Source: Flavobacterium sp. PMTSA4
GTDB taxonomy: Bacteria; Bacteroidota; Bacteroidia; Flavobacteriales; Flavobacteriaceae
DNA length: 64,000 bases
NCBI RefSeq assembly: GCF_032098525.1
Contig: NZ_CP134890.1
Span: forward strand, 3,004,186 to 3,068,185
Direction of reading: 5' to 3'
A program made the translations under genes and the position numbers. A model generated the notes under the pieces. That model saw nothing but the letters and a program-made list of their open reading frames with translations. It did no database searches and was not told the origin of the DNA. Position 1 is the first letter of the stretch, and every line of letters starts with the position of its first letter. Shown piece after piece: positions 44,037 to 53,005 of this stretch.

Positions 44037-44852
44037 ATGACACTATCGGTAATTTTTAGTACGTATAACTCAGAAGAATGGCTCGAAAAAGTTGTTTGGG
44101 GTTTTAGTGTGCAAACGTTTAAAGATTTCGAAATCATCATTGCCGATGATGGTTCAAGAGAAAGCACAAAACAATTAATAGATAGATTACGAGGAGAAAT
44201 TGAAATTCCAATTATTCATGTTTGGCAAGAAGATAATGGCTTTCAAAAATCTCAAATTTTGAATAAAGCAATCCTTGCATCAACATCAGATTATTTAATT
44301 TTCACTGATGGTGATTGTATTCCTCGAGAAGATTTTGTGGAAGTTCATAATAAGTACAGAGAACAAGGTTATTTTCTTTCAGGCGGTTATTTTAAATTGC
44401 CTATGGATATTTCAAAAGCTATTACTAAAGATGATATAATAAACCAGCGTTGTTTTGATATCAATTGGCTAAAAGAAAAAGGTTTACCTTCAAGTTATAA
44501 GAATATTAAATTTACGTCAAAAGGAATTATTTCTAAAATATTAAATGCCATAACACCAACAAATGCTTCTTGGAATGGTCACAATGCTTCGGGTTGGAAA
44601 AAAGATTTGATGGAAGTAAATGGTTTTAATCAAGAAATGCAATATGGCGGTCAAGACAGAGAATTGGGTGAACGCATGTTCAACAAAGGATTGAAGTCGA
44701 AACAAATTCGTTATTCAGCAATTTGTGTTCATTTAGACCATAAACGCGGTTATGTAAACGAAGAAACTTGGAAGAAAAACTATTCTATTCGAGAAAACAC
44801 TAAGAAAAATAAAGTTATCAAAACACCAATTGGTATAGATTCTAATAAATAG
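44037..44852 (+). CDS. GT2 glycosyltransferase, tandem copy 2
   Basis: 271 residues, the same layout as its neighbour: LSVIFSTYNSEEWL, IIIADDGSRES, QEDNGFQKSQILNKAI, TDGDCIPRED, NGFNQEMQYGGQDRELGERM. The two differ at about 40% of positions, so the duplication is old. They may add two similar sugars or serve different acceptors of one glycan. Confidence 0.93.
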   Translation: MTLSVIFSTYNSEEWLEKVVWGFSVQTFKDFEIIIADDGSRESTKQLIDRLRGEIEIPIIHVWQEDNGFQKSQILNKAILASTSDYLIFTDGDCIPREDFVEVHNKYREQGYFLSGGYFKLPMDISKAITKDDIINQRCFDINWLKEKGLPSSYKNIKFTSKGIISKILNAITPTNASWNGHNASGWKKDLMEVNGFNQEMQYGGQDRELGERMFNKGLKSKQIRYSAICVHLDHKRGYVNEETWKKNYSIRENTKKNKVIKTPIGIDSNK

Positions 44853-44858
44853 GAATAA

Positions 44859-45977
44859 ATGATATTACATCTAGTACATGATGAAAAAATTATAAATCGA
44901 ACTATTTCTATTTTTGAAGAAGTAGCGCCTAATCAAAACTTATTTGTAGTTTTTACTAGGCATAACTTAAAGCATGTTAACTATCAGCAAAATGTAATTC
45001 TGTTTAAAGAGTTTAAAAAAAAATACAGTAATGTTGAATTTTCTTCTGTGATTATTCATTTTTTAAATTCAAGAAAAATTAGATTTATAAATCAATTTAT
45101 AAAAAATAAAGCAACTATTTATTGGATAATTTGGGGGAATGATTTGTATAATAAGCTCTTGCATACCAAAGGATTTGAATTATATGATACACAAAGTACC
45201 TATTATAAAAAAACAAAAAAGTCTTTTATATTAAGACTATTTAATAAGCTGGTTGAAAATATAAAAGTTTATAAAATGGAAAAATTTATTTCTAAAAGGA
45301 TAAATTATATCGCCATTGACAAAACGAAAATAGATTATAATATTTTGGTAAACTATTTTCCAAAATTTAAAAATATTTCCTGTGTTGAATTTTTTTATTA
45401 TCCAATTGAGTCAGTATTAAGTGAAGCATTAATGCAAGAATGGGTTGAAGGTGATAATATCCAAATAGGAAATTCGGCTTCAATTACAAATAACCATGAA
45501 TATGCAATGAAATTTTTGTCCAAAATTAATTTAGGAAATAAAAAAGTAGTAGTTCCATTAAGTTATTCAGGCACCAAAGAATACAAAGAGACTGTAAAAT
45601 CAAAAGGAGTTGAGTATTTTGGAGATAATTTTAAAGTATTAGATAATTTTCTTCCTTTAGCAGAATACAATCAGTTGATGTTGAGCTTTAACCATGCTAT
45701 ATATGCTAATTTTCGTCAAGAAGCTGTTGGCAACATTCTAATTTTATTGTATTTGGGGACAAAAGTTTTTATTCCTAAAAAAAGTCCAATCCTTTTATGG
45801 GCAAGAAAGCTGGATTTAGTTATATTTGAATTAGAGTCTATTACTCAAACGGATATAGATAATCCACTTGACATAAATTCACGAATTCATAATCGAAAAA
45901 TTATTTTAGAAATTTATAATCTTGAACGACTGAAAATTTTAATCAAGGATAATTTTAATTACGAAATAGTAAAATAA
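44859..45977 (+). CDS. WecF-like Fuc4NAc transferase (GT56)
   Basis: 372 residues. Family blocks: start LHLVHDEKIINRTISIFEE, WIIWGNDLYN, GNSASITNNHEYAMKFL, VPLSYSGTKEY, and NHAIYANFRQEAVGNILILLYLGTKVF. In enterobacteria WecF moves 4-acetamido-4,6-dideoxygalactose (Fuc4NAc) onto lipid II of common antigen. Here it is joined 2 bp later to a WecD-like gene and then WecE-like, so the same sugar is likely used. Neighbour genes overlap or nearly touch. Confidence 0.88.
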   Translation: MILHLVHDEKIINRTISIFEEVAPNQNLFVVFTRHNLKHVNYQQNVILFKEFKKKYSNVEFSSVIIHFLNSRKIRFINQFIKNKATIYWIIWGNDLYNKLLHTKGFELYDTQSTYYKKTKKSFILRLFNKLVENIKVYKMEKFISKRINYIAIDKTKIDYNILVNYFPKFKNISCVEFFYYPIESVLSEALMQEWVEGDNIQIGNSASITNNHEYAMKFLSKINLGNKKVVVPLSYSGTKEYKETVKSKGVEYFGDNFKVLDNFLPLAEYNQLMLSFNHAIYANFRQEAVGNILILLYLGTKVFIPKKSPILLWARKLDLVIFELESITQTDIDNPLDINSRIHNRKIILEIYNLERLKILIKDNFNYEIVK

Positions 45978-45979
45978 TT

Positions 45980-46675
45980 ATGGAAATTAAAAAACTAGAA
46001 TGGGACTCTAATTTTTTTGGATTTCCAGTAGGTGATTTACTTGTTGAATGCGAAACATCAGATTCAAAAGTTTTTAACTCAGACTTTTTTACTTTTTTCC
46101 AGGTTAGGAGTAAATATCCTTTAAATATTATTTCAGAAACTCATTCTTTGTCTCATTGGGAAATCAAAACTATTTTTAGTAAAAACTTAGATAAAAGTTC
46201 TGAAATAAAAATTGATATAATAGACTTTGATGATTCTAAAATAAATGAAAAATTACTATATGAATTGGCTTATGAGAGTGGAAAATTTAGCAGGTATAAA
46301 TTAGATAAAAACATTCCTAATAATAAGTTTAAAAAACTGTATCAACTTTGGATAAAAAACAGTGTTAATAAGAGTTTTGCAGATAAAATATTTTATTACA
46401 AAGAAAACGATGATATAGCTGGATTTGTAACTGTAAAAATTAAAGATACATTTGCACAAATTGGATTAATAGCCATTGAACCAAATTTGCAAGGAAAAGG
46501 TATTGGGAAAAACCTTTTACTTAAAGTTGAGAATTATTGTCTAGAAAATAATGTAAAGCGTCTTTTAATTCCAACACAATCAGAGAATGAACAAGCATGT
46601 AAGTTCTATACAAAAATGGGTTACATAATTTCAGAAGAAATCATAATCAAAAATTATTGGAAAAATAATTTCTAA
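45980..46675 (+). CDS. WecD-like GNAT acetyltransferase
   Basis: 231 residues. N-terminal IKKLEWDSNFFGFPVG, a middle GKFSRYKLDKN and a C-terminal GNAT core with LIAIEPNLQGKGIGKNLL (acetyl-CoA loop Q-G-K-G-I-G) and ACKFYTKMGY. WecD N-acetylates dTDP-4-amino-4,6-dideoxygalactose to give dTDP-Fuc4NAc. Start 2 bp after the WecF-like gene indicates translational coupling. Confidence 0.88.
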   Translation: MEIKKLEWDSNFFGFPVGDLLVECETSDSKVFNSDFFTFFQVRSKYPLNIISETHSLSHWEIKTIFSKNLDKSSEIKIDIIDFDDSKINEKLLYELAYESGKFSRYKLDKNIPNNKFKKLYQLWIKNSVNKSFADKIFYYKENDDIAGFVTVKIKDTFAQIGLIAIEPNLQGKGIGKNLLLKVENYCLENNVKRLLIPTQSENEQACKFYTKMGYIISEEIIIKNYWKNNF

Positions 46676-46718
46676 TTCTTTTTAATTTAAAATAAAACTA
46701 ATAATATTTATTTAAAAA

Positions 46719-47849
46719 ATGACCATGATGATTCCATTTAATAAACCATATCTAACAGGTAATGAAACTAAATATATAGAAGAAGCTGTTCAATCTGGAA
46801 AAATTTCTGGGAATGGAATTTTTACTAAAAAATGTCAAGATTTTTTTGAAGCTAAATATGGTTTTAAAAAAGCATTGCTGGCTACTTCATGTACTGATGC
46901 TTTAGAAATGTGTGCTATTTTAGCCAACATTGGCATAGATGACGAAGTAATTGTTCCAAGTTATACTTTTGTTTCTAGTGCTCTTGCATTTGTTAGACAA
47001 GGAGCAAAAATAGTTTTCGTCGATTCTCAAAGAAATAATCCCAATATAGATACTTCTATTTTAGAAGAATTAATTACTCCAAAAACTAAAGCAATTGTAG
47101 TAGTGCATTATGCAGGTGTTGCTTGTGATATGGATGAAATAATGGAACTAGCAAATAAGCATAATTTATATGTAATAGAAGATGCAGCACAAGCGATTGA
47201 TAGTTTTTATATAAGCAAAACCGGTGAAAAAAAAGCACTTGGAAGTATAGGTCATTTAGCCGCATTTTCCTTTCATGAAACTAAAAATATTATTTCAGGC
47301 GAAGGAGGTATGTTAGTGGTAAATGATGAAAACTTAATTTCAAGAGCTGAAATTATTTGGGAAAAAGGAACCAATAGAGCTTCTTTTTTCAGAGGTGAGG
47401 TTAACAAATATGGTTGGGTTGATACAGGATCTTCTTTCTTGCCAAGCGAAATTATTTCTGCGTTTCTTTGGGCACAATTAGAAAATTTAGAAAAAATACA
47501 AACTAAGAGAAAACTAATTTGGGAAACTTATCACAAGCATTTAAGTGAAAAAACAAATCCTAATTTCAGTCTACCAGAATTACCTGATTATGCGACAAAT
47601 AATGCACATATGTTTTATTTGGTTTTTAATAGTTTAGAAAGTAGAACTGCTGTTATTTCTAAATTAAAAGAACATAACATATTATCTGTTTTTCATTATC
47701 TTTCACTTCATAAAAGTGAATTTTACCATGATAAACATGATGGTAGAATTTTAAATAATTCTGATAGATTTACAGATTGTCTGCTGAGATTGCCTTTGTA
47801 TTATGAATTAGAACCTGAACAGGTTCAGTTGATTACCAGTCTTATTTAA
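46719..47849 (+). CDS. dTDP-4-amino-4,6-dideoxygalactose transaminase (WecE/RffA-like)
   Basis: 376 residues of the DegT/DnrJ/EryC1 aminotransferase family. IPFNKPYLTGNETKYIEEAV start, PLP-site features EDAAQAID and SFHETKNIISGEGGML with the Schiff-base Lys. It makes the amino sugar that the WecD-like enzyme acetylates. The start could also be the ATG at 46728 or 46731 (MIPF). No rmlA/rmlB-like partner lies in the window. Confidence 0.92.
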   Translation: MTMMIPFNKPYLTGNETKYIEEAVQSGKISGNGIFTKKCQDFFEAKYGFKKALLATSCTDALEMCAILANIGIDDEVIVPSYTFVSSALAFVRQGAKIVFVDSQRNNPNIDTSILEELITPKTKAIVVVHYAGVACDMDEIMELANKHNLYVIEDAAQAIDSFYISKTGEKKALGSIGHLAAFSFHETKNIISGEGGMLVVNDENLISRAEIIWEKGTNRASFFRGEVNKYGWVDTGSSFLPSEIISAFLWAQLENLEKIQTKRKLIWETYHKHLSEKTNPNFSLPELPDYATNNAHMFYLVFNSLESRTAVISKLKEHNILSVFHYLSLHKSEFYHDKHDGRILNNSDRFTDCLLRLPLYYELEPEQVQLITSLI

Positions 47850-47874
47850 AATTATCGGTAAAAACAAATAAAAA

Positions 47875-47916
47875 AATCTATGAACTAGCTAAAGAAGCAA
47901 TCAGTTCATAGATTTC
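47875..47916 (-). terminator. Intrinsic terminator of dapD
   Basis: A 13-bp perfect stem AAATCTATGAACT/AGTTCATAGATTT with a 16-nt loop. On the minus strand a T-rich run follows. Confidence 0.85.
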
Positions 47917-47937
47917 AAGTTGTATTTATCTTTTTTT

Positions 47938-48753
47938 TTAAACAGCTACATCATATTCTCTTAAAGCATTGTTCAGAGAAGTTTTTAAATCTGTTGATGG
48001 TTTTCTTTGTCCTATGATTAAAGCGCATGGTACTTGATAATCACCAGCAGCAAAAGTTTTAGTATAGCTTCCAGGAATAACAACTGAACGAGCAGGAACA
48101 AATCCTTTATATTCTTTCGGTTCAGAACCAGTAACATCAATTATTTTTGTTGATGCGGTTAAGCAAACGTTTGCACCAAGTACGGCTTCCTTTTCAATTC
48201 GAACACCTTCTACAACGATACAACGTGAACCAATAAATGCTCCATCTTCAATAATTACTGGCGCAGCTTGTAATGGTTCCAAAACGCCTCCAATTCCAAC
48301 ACCACCCGAAAGATGAACATCTCTTCCAATCTGTGCACAACTTCCAACAGTTGCCCAAGTGTCAACCATGGTTCCTTCATCAACATAAGCACCAATGTTT
48401 ACATAACTTGGCATTAGAATTACACCTTTTGAAATGTAAGCGCCATATCTTGCTGTTGCTGGTGGAACAACTCTAATTCCTTTTTCTGCATATCCTGTTT
48501 TTAGCAACATTTTATCATGATATTCAAAAATTCCGGCTTCCCATGTTTCCATTTTTTGAATTGGGAAATACATAACTACCGCTTTTTTAACCCATTCGTT
48601 CACTTGCCAGCCATCGGCTGTTGGTTCTGCAACACGCAATGTTCCTGAATCAAGTAATGCAATTACTTCTCTAATTGCTTTTATAGTAATTTCTTCTTGA
48701 AGTAAAGCTCGGTTTTCCCAAGCGGTTTCAATAATATTTTTAAGTGTAACCAT
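47938..48753 (-). CDS. dapD: Tetrahydrodipicolinate N-succinyltransferase
   Basis: A 271-residue cytoplasmic enzyme of lysine and meso-diaminopimelate synthesis. Helical N-terminal domain, then left-handed beta helix of hexapeptide repeats (SKGVILMPSYVNIGAYVDEG, GTMVDTWATVGSCAQIG, GVGIGGVLEPLQAAPVIIED) and a C-terminal tail. Length is typical for the family. It is monocistronic by its own promoter and terminator. Confidence 0.97.
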   Translation of the reverse strand: MVTLKNIIETAWENRALLQEEITIKAIREVIALLDSGTLRVAEPTADGWQVNEWVKKAVVMYFPIQKMETWEAGIFEYHDKMLLKTGYAEKGIRVVPPATARYGAYISKGVILMPSYVNIGAYVDEGTMVDTWATVGSCAQIGRDVHLSGGVGIGGVLEPLQAAPVIIEDGAFIGSRCIVVEGVRIEKEAVLGANVCLTASTKIIDVTGSEPKEYKGFVPARSVVIPGSYTKTFAAGDYQVPCALIIGQRKPSTDLKTSLNNALREYDVAV

Positions 48754-48802
48754 CTTTTTTGAATTTAATCTCGTTCGGTTCGACCTTATGGTCTTGGGTG
48801 AG

Positions 48803-48810
48803 CAAAGATA
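48803..48810 (-). promoter_or_regulatory. -7 box of dapD
   Basis: TATCTTTG on the minus strand, 49 bp before the dapD ATG. Confidence 0.5.
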
Positions 48811-48870
48811 AGTTTTTTAACCTATTGATAAAATTGATTTTTCTTTAACTTTTTCTTTGGTTATTATTAA

Positions 48871-48878
48871 TACTTTTG
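48871..48878 (+). promoter_or_regulatory. -7 box of the NlpE/META lipoprotein gene
   Basis: TACTTTTG, 19 bp before ATG 48898. Confidence 0.5.
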
Positions 48879-48897
48879 TTTATCAATCTAATCAATC

Positions 48898-49785
48898 ATG
48901 AAATTAAAATTATTTCTAACTTGTTGTTTTATTGCTATTTTACTAAGCTGCCAAAACAAAAAAGAGACAAATCAAGAAAAGAAGTCTTTGTCTTTAAATG
49001 ATTTCCCAAAAGTAAATAACAATCAAAATTATGTAGGTGTTTATCAAGGCATACTTCCATGTGCTGACTGTGAAGGAATGGAAACAAAAATCACAGTAAA
49101 CGAAAATAATACATACACCAAATCAGTGCGATATTTAGGAAAAGGAAATAAAATATTTGAACAAAAAGGAACAATTTCGTGGAACACGCTTGGAAATGTT
49201 TTAGAATTACTTGAAATTCAAAATTCACCCAATAAATATTTGGTTACTACTGGTAAATTAACTCAATTAGATTTAGAAGGAAAAATAATTGAAGGCAGTT
49301 TAGCAAAGGAATATGAGCTTACAAAATTACCTGCACATGCGGTTGAAATAGAAAACAATCAAGTAACAGGTCCAACAGTTAATCTGAATAATAAGTTAGA
49401 AGCCACTGCCAAAATTGAGCATGTAAATCCAGCTGTTGGAAAACATACCTTGGCAGAAACCAAATGGAAACTTATAAAGCTTAATGGGAAAACCGTTAAG
49501 CAAAAAGGTAGTAAAACCAATTTCATAAAAATGAATTCATCTGATGGAAGATTCAGCGCTTTTGCAGGTTGTAACAACATGATGGGAAGTTATGCTATGC
49601 CAAAAGTTAATAGTATTTCTTTTTCTGAAATTGGCGCTACCAGAATGGCTTGTCCTGATATGTCTACCGAAAATGAGTTTATTCGAATGCTGGAAGAAAC
49701 AACACATTACGTTTTAGATAAAGATAATCTAACTTTTTTTGGCACTAGCAAAACTCCAATTGCTACCTTTGTAGTTGTAAATTAA
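48898..49785 (+). CDS. Lipoprotein with NlpE N-terminal and META (HslJ-like) domains
   Basis: 295 residues. Lipobox LLSC (lipidation at Cys 18) follows a short signal. NlpE-like domain (about 42-145) with VGVYQGILPCADCEGMET, whose CxxC matches the site of copper-induced envelope signalling in NlpE. META domain (about 175-290) with LAETKWKLIKLNGK and FAGCNNMMGSY. The two folds are joined in one protein. Probable envelope stress or metal sensor, 5 bp upstream of ruvX. Confidence 0.93.
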   Translation: MKLKLFLTCCFIAILLSCQNKKETNQEKKSLSLNDFPKVNNNQNYVGVYQGILPCADCEGMETKITVNENNTYTKSVRYLGKGNKIFEQKGTISWNTLGNVLELLEIQNSPNKYLVTTGKLTQLDLEGKIIEGSLAKEYELTKLPAHAVEIENNQVTGPTVNLNNKLEATAKIEHVNPAVGKHTLAETKWKLIKLNGKTVKQKGSKTNFIKMNSSDGRFSAFAGCNNMMGSYAMPKVNSISFSEIGATRMACPDMSTENEFIRMLEETTHYVLDKDNLTFFGTSKTPIATFVVVN

Positions 49786-49790
49786 CACAA

Positions 49791-50207
49791 ATGCCAAGAA
49801 TCCTTGCTATAGATTATGGTTTTAAAAGAACAGGAATTGCAGTTACCGACGAGTTGCAAATCATTGCTTCCGGATTAACTACTGTTCCATCTGATACTGC
49901 AATTGCTTTTTTAAAAGACTACTTTTCAAAAGAAAAAGTTGCAAAAGTACTAATTGGCGAACCAAAACAAATGAATGGTCAACCATCTGAAAGTACTCCA
50001 GTAATTGAAAAATTTGTTACCGATTTTAAAGTTGCTTTTCCCGAGATGGAAATTGAACGCGTTGATGAGCGATTTACCTCAAAAATGGCATTTCAAACTA
50101 TGATTGATAGCGGATTGAAAAAGAAGCAACGTCAAAACAAAGCATTGGTTGATGAAATTGCAGCTACTATTTTATTGCAAGAGTATTTAACTCGAAAAAT
50201 GATTTAA
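49791..50207 (+). CDS. ruvX: Putative pre-16S rRNA nuclease / Holliday junction resolvase RuvX (YqgF)
   Basis: A 138-residue RNase H-fold protein with the catalytic acidic residues in AIDYG (D8), IGEPKQMNG and VDERFTS, and a final Asp in LVDEIAATILLQEYL. In E. coli YqgF matures the 16S 5' end. It is followed by def, a common flavobacterial order. Confidence 0.95.
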   Translation: MPRILAIDYGFKRTGIAVTDELQIIASGLTTVPSDTAIAFLKDYFSKEKVAKVLIGEPKQMNGQPSESTPVIEKFVTDFKVAFPEMEIERVDERFTSKMAFQTMIDSGLKKKQRQNKALVDEIAATILLQEYLTRKMI

Positions 50208-50213
50208 ATTAGT

Positions 50214-50221
50214 TACTTTTG
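50214..50221 (+). promoter_or_regulatory. -7 box of def
   Basis: TACTTTTG between ruvX and def, 37 bp before ATG 50259. Confidence 0.5.
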
Positions 50222-50258
50222 CACTTTTAAAATTAGAAATTATAATATAAAAATCGCT

Positions 50259-50846
50259 ATGATTATTCCAATATACGGTTATGGTGAACCAGTTTTGAGA
50301 AAAGTAGCAGAACCAATTGCTGCCGATTATCCTAATCTCAAAGAAATAATAACCAACATGTATGAAACAATGTATAACGCTTATGGTGTTGGACTTGCAG
50401 CACCACAAGTCGGCATGGCTATTCGTCTTTTTGTTATAGATACCAAACCTTTTAGTGATGATAAAGATTTATCTAATGAAGAACAAGAACAACTAAAAAA
50501 CTTCAAGAAAACATTCATCAATGCTAAAATTTTAAAAGAAGAAGGTGAAGAATGGGGTTTCAACGAAGGTTGTTTGAGTATTCCAGATGTTCGTGAAGAT
50601 GTGTACCGAAAAGAACGAATTACTATCGAATATTGCGAAGAAGACTTTGAGATGAAAACCGAGGTTTTTGATGGTTTAATTGCGCGAGTAATTCAACATG
50701 AATACGACCATATCGAAGGAGTTTTATTCACAGATAGAATTTCTTCATTGAAGAAAACATTAATCAAAAAGAAATTGCAAAACATTATGGATGGAAAAGC
50801 TTTTCCTGATTATAGAATGAAATTTGCAAACAAAAAAGGAAGATAA
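50259..50846 (+). CDS. def: Peptide deformylase
   Basis: 195 residues that remove the N-formyl group from nascent proteins. Motif I GVGLAAPQVG (residues 43-52), motif II EGCLSIPDV and motif III QHEYDHIEG with the metal-binding Cys and two His are all intact. The enzyme carries a lineage-typical acidic insertion (DDKDLSNEEQEQ) after motif I. Confidence 0.97.
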   Translation: MIIPIYGYGEPVLRKVAEPIAADYPNLKEIITNMYETMYNAYGVGLAAPQVGMAIRLFVIDTKPFSDDKDLSNEEQEQLKNFKKTFINAKILKEEGEEWGFNEGCLSIPDVREDVYRKERITIEYCEEDFEMKTEVFDGLIARVIQHEYDHIEGVLFTDRISSLKKTLIKKKLQNIMDGKAFPDYRMKFANKKGR

Positions 50847-50859
50847 TTCATAATTCACA

Positions 50860-50867
50860 TATATTTG
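50860..50867 (+). promoter_or_regulatory. -7 box of the DUF5606 gene
   Basis: TATATTTG, 20 bp before ATG 50888. Confidence 0.5.
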
Positions 50868-50887
50868 TCCCATAATAAAATAGTAAA

Positions 50888-51370
50888 ATGAACGTAGAAA
50901 AAATTTTAGCAATTGCAGGTAAACCAGGTTTATTCGAATTAAAAATTCAAACACGTACTGGTTTTTTAGCTGAGTCGTTATTAGACGGAAAAAGAATTAC
51001 AGTAGGAATGAGAAGTAATGTTAGTTTACTTTCTGAAATTTCAATGTATACCTATAGCGAAGAAAAACCATTGGTTGATATCATGCGCGCTATTGCTGTA
51101 AAAGAAAACGAAGGACCAACTCCTGTAACTTCAAAAGATGATGCGTCAAAATTGGCGGCTTATTTTGCAGAAATTGTTCCAGACTATGACCAAGAAAGAG
51201 TATATGCTTCGGATATTAAGAAATTAATCAATTGGTACAATATTCTTCAAAGCAAAGGATTGGTTTCTAAAGAAGAGCCAAAAGTTGAAAATGCTGAAGC
51301 AATCAAAGAACAAGTTGTTGAAGAAGTAAAAGAAAAGAAAACAACTAAAAAAACAGCGAAAAAAGAATAA
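50888..51370 (+). CDS. DUF5606 family protein
   Basis: 160 residues. MNVEKILAIAGKPGLFELK start and SEISMYTYSEEKPLVDIMRAI are typical of DUF5606, found in Bacteroidetes next to def. The C terminus is a Lys/Glu-rich tail (EKKTTKKTAKKE), suggesting nucleic-acid contact. No known function. Confidence 0.93.
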   Translation: MNVEKILAIAGKPGLFELKIQTRTGFLAESLLDGKRITVGMRSNVSLLSEISMYTYSEEKPLVDIMRAIAVKENEGPTPVTSKDDASKLAAYFAEIVPDYDQERVYASDIKKLINWYNILQSKGLVSKEEPKVENAEAIKEQVVEEVKEKKTTKKTAKKE

Positions 51371-51393
51371 TAGTTCTCATAAAGCAATAAGAT

Positions 51394-51425
51394 AACCTAT
51401 TACCAATCAGTAATAGGTTTTTTAT
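51394..51425. terminator. Bidirectional terminator between DUF5606 and the PLD-like gene
   Basis: AACCTATTAC-CAATCA-GTAATAGGTT with T-run downstream. Confidence 0.85.
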
Positions 51426-52213
51426 TTCCAAAGTTTTCTAAAATTGTCATTACCCAAAAATTCAACCAATCCAATATCTCTCAAATAGAGTAATTGCTCC
51501 ATAATTTTGTCTGTGATATAATAACTATCAGGATAAATTCTTTTTAAATGAGGTTCAAAAGCATTAATTTCTTCTAAAGTAAAATTGATTCTCGGAATTA
51601 TATCGATACATAAGAAAACCTCTTTTCTCCAATCGGTTAACGTTGTTCGTATAGATTTTGTTGGAACTTCCAGTAAATCGGATGCGCCGTAAACTGTTTC
51701 AAATTCTATTAAAGGAAATTTATTCTTTTTTATAGGTATTTTTGATAATATTTCTTTAGCAGTAACTAAGTTTCCAATGGAAACGATATTCGTATTTTCG
51801 TGATTCGATAATGAATTAAAATCTTCCACAACTTTAGATACAATTGCTTCATCCTTAGAATAAATACCATATTCAAAATTTTTACTCAAACCACTATCCG
51901 TAAGATTTCCTGAACTTATGATAACTTCTTTATCATCAAATAAATAAATTTTAGAATGAAGTTTAGAGTAATTTTTAATAACTCCGTCAGCATGACTTAT
52001 CTTCATAAGTGCATCAATATCCAACGAGCCAGAATAGGTGTGACTTAATTTAAAAGAAGTAATAAGTTCAAGCGAAGTATCAGGATGCTTTGCTTCGAGC
52101 ATTTCGCTGCAAATAGGTTCTTTCAGAAAAGGAGAGGTTATTTTTATTGAGGTCTTAGCGTTGGCAACCAATTCCAGGAATTGGTCTTTCCAAGGTGTGG
52201 TTAGTATTTTCAT
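51422..52213 (-). CDS. PLD-family nuclease with DpnI_C-like winged helix
   Basis: 263 residues. Residues 1-165 form a phospholipase-D-type domain with one HKD motif per chain (H86-S-K88, D93, then SGN at 101-103), as in BfiI or Nuc which work as dimers. About 193-263 resemble the DpnI_C/Dam-replacing winged helix: NFTLEEINAFEPHL, KIMEQLLYLRDIGLVEFLG, FRKLW. This pairing points to a sequence- or modification-directed DNase, perhaps a solitary restriction enzyme. No methyltransferase lies nearby. It sits inverted between DUF5606 and mazG, splitting a usual housekeeping block. Confidence 0.8.
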   Translation of the reverse strand: MKILTTPWKDQFLELVANAKTSIKITSPFLKEPICSEMLEAKHPDTSLELITSFKLSHTYSGSLDIDALMKISHADGVIKNYSKLHSKIYLFDDKEVIISSGNLTDSGLSKNFEYGIYSKDEAIVSKVVEDFNSLSNHENTNIVSIGNLVTAKEILSKIPIKKNKFPLIEFETVYGASDLLEVPTKSIRTTLTDWRKEVFLCIDIIPRINFTLEEINAFEPHLKRIYPDSYYITDKIMEQLLYLRDIGLVEFLGNDNFRKLWK

Positions 52214-52406
52214 TTAATCATTCAGAATATTTTAATAATAAACAATAATACTTTTAAGTTTTTTTTGGCTATAAAAATGCGCAATGGTAAATGTAGCAAT
52301 TAAGTAGTTATAAATAGTGTTTGCTTAACAAATATTTATATTCATTTTCTAAAATTAAAAATAAACTATTCCTTATTTTAGCACAAAACAACTTTAAACA
52401 GTAAAC

Positions 52407-52919
52407 ATGCAGTTAACACAAGCCAGCAGCAATGAATTAAAGGCAATCATGGAAATTGTTCATCAAGCACAGCTCTTTTTGGCTTCACTTGGAATTGACC
52501 AATGGCAGAATGGTTATCCTGATGAAAATGTTATCCTAAATGATATTGCCAACAATGAAAGTTTTGTAGTTAAAAATAATGAAAATGAAATCATGGGAAT
52601 CGCAATGTTTACCACCAGAACCGAACCTACTTATAAGATTATTGAAGGCAATTGGTTAACCAGCGACGATGCAAAATATGGAGTGATTCATAGAATGGCA
52701 GTTGCTGATAAGTTTAGAAGTTTTGGTATAGCCAAATTTGTTTTCCGTCAATGTGAAGACTATTTAAAACAAAACAATATTTCCTCCATGCGTATTGATA
52801 CTCATCAGGATAACAAAGGAATGCAAAGTTTACTCCAAAAATCAGGATATCACTATTGCGGAATTATTTATTTAGCCAATGGCGACAAACGATTGGCTTT
52901 TGAAAAAATAATAATCTAA
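52407..52919 (+). CDS. GNAT family N-acetyltransferase
   Basis: A 170-residue GNAT with the acetyl-CoA region MAVADKFRSFGIAKFVFRQCEDYL and the C-terminal SLLQKSGYHYCG. The substrate is unknown. It lies between the PLD gene and mazG with a terminator after it. Confidence 0.93.
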   Translation: MQLTQASSNELKAIMEIVHQAQLFLASLGIDQWQNGYPDENVILNDIANNESFVVKNNENEIMGIAMFTTRTEPTYKIIEGNWLTSDDAKYGVIHRMAVADKFRSFGIAKFVFRQCEDYLKQNNISSMRIDTHQDNKGMQSLLQKSGYHYCGIIYLANGDKRLAFEKIII

Positions 52920-52945
52920 AAAAGTGAATTACTTTTTAATAAGTT

Positions 52946-52985
52946 AAAATCCTATTGCGATAAAAAGCCATAGGATTTTTTATTT
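52946..52985 (+). terminator. Intrinsic terminator of the GNAT gene
   Basis: AAAATCCTAT/ATAGGATTTT with a 14-nt loop and T-run. Confidence 0.82.
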
Positions 52986-53005
52986 TTACTAAAAATACTG
53001 TCCAA

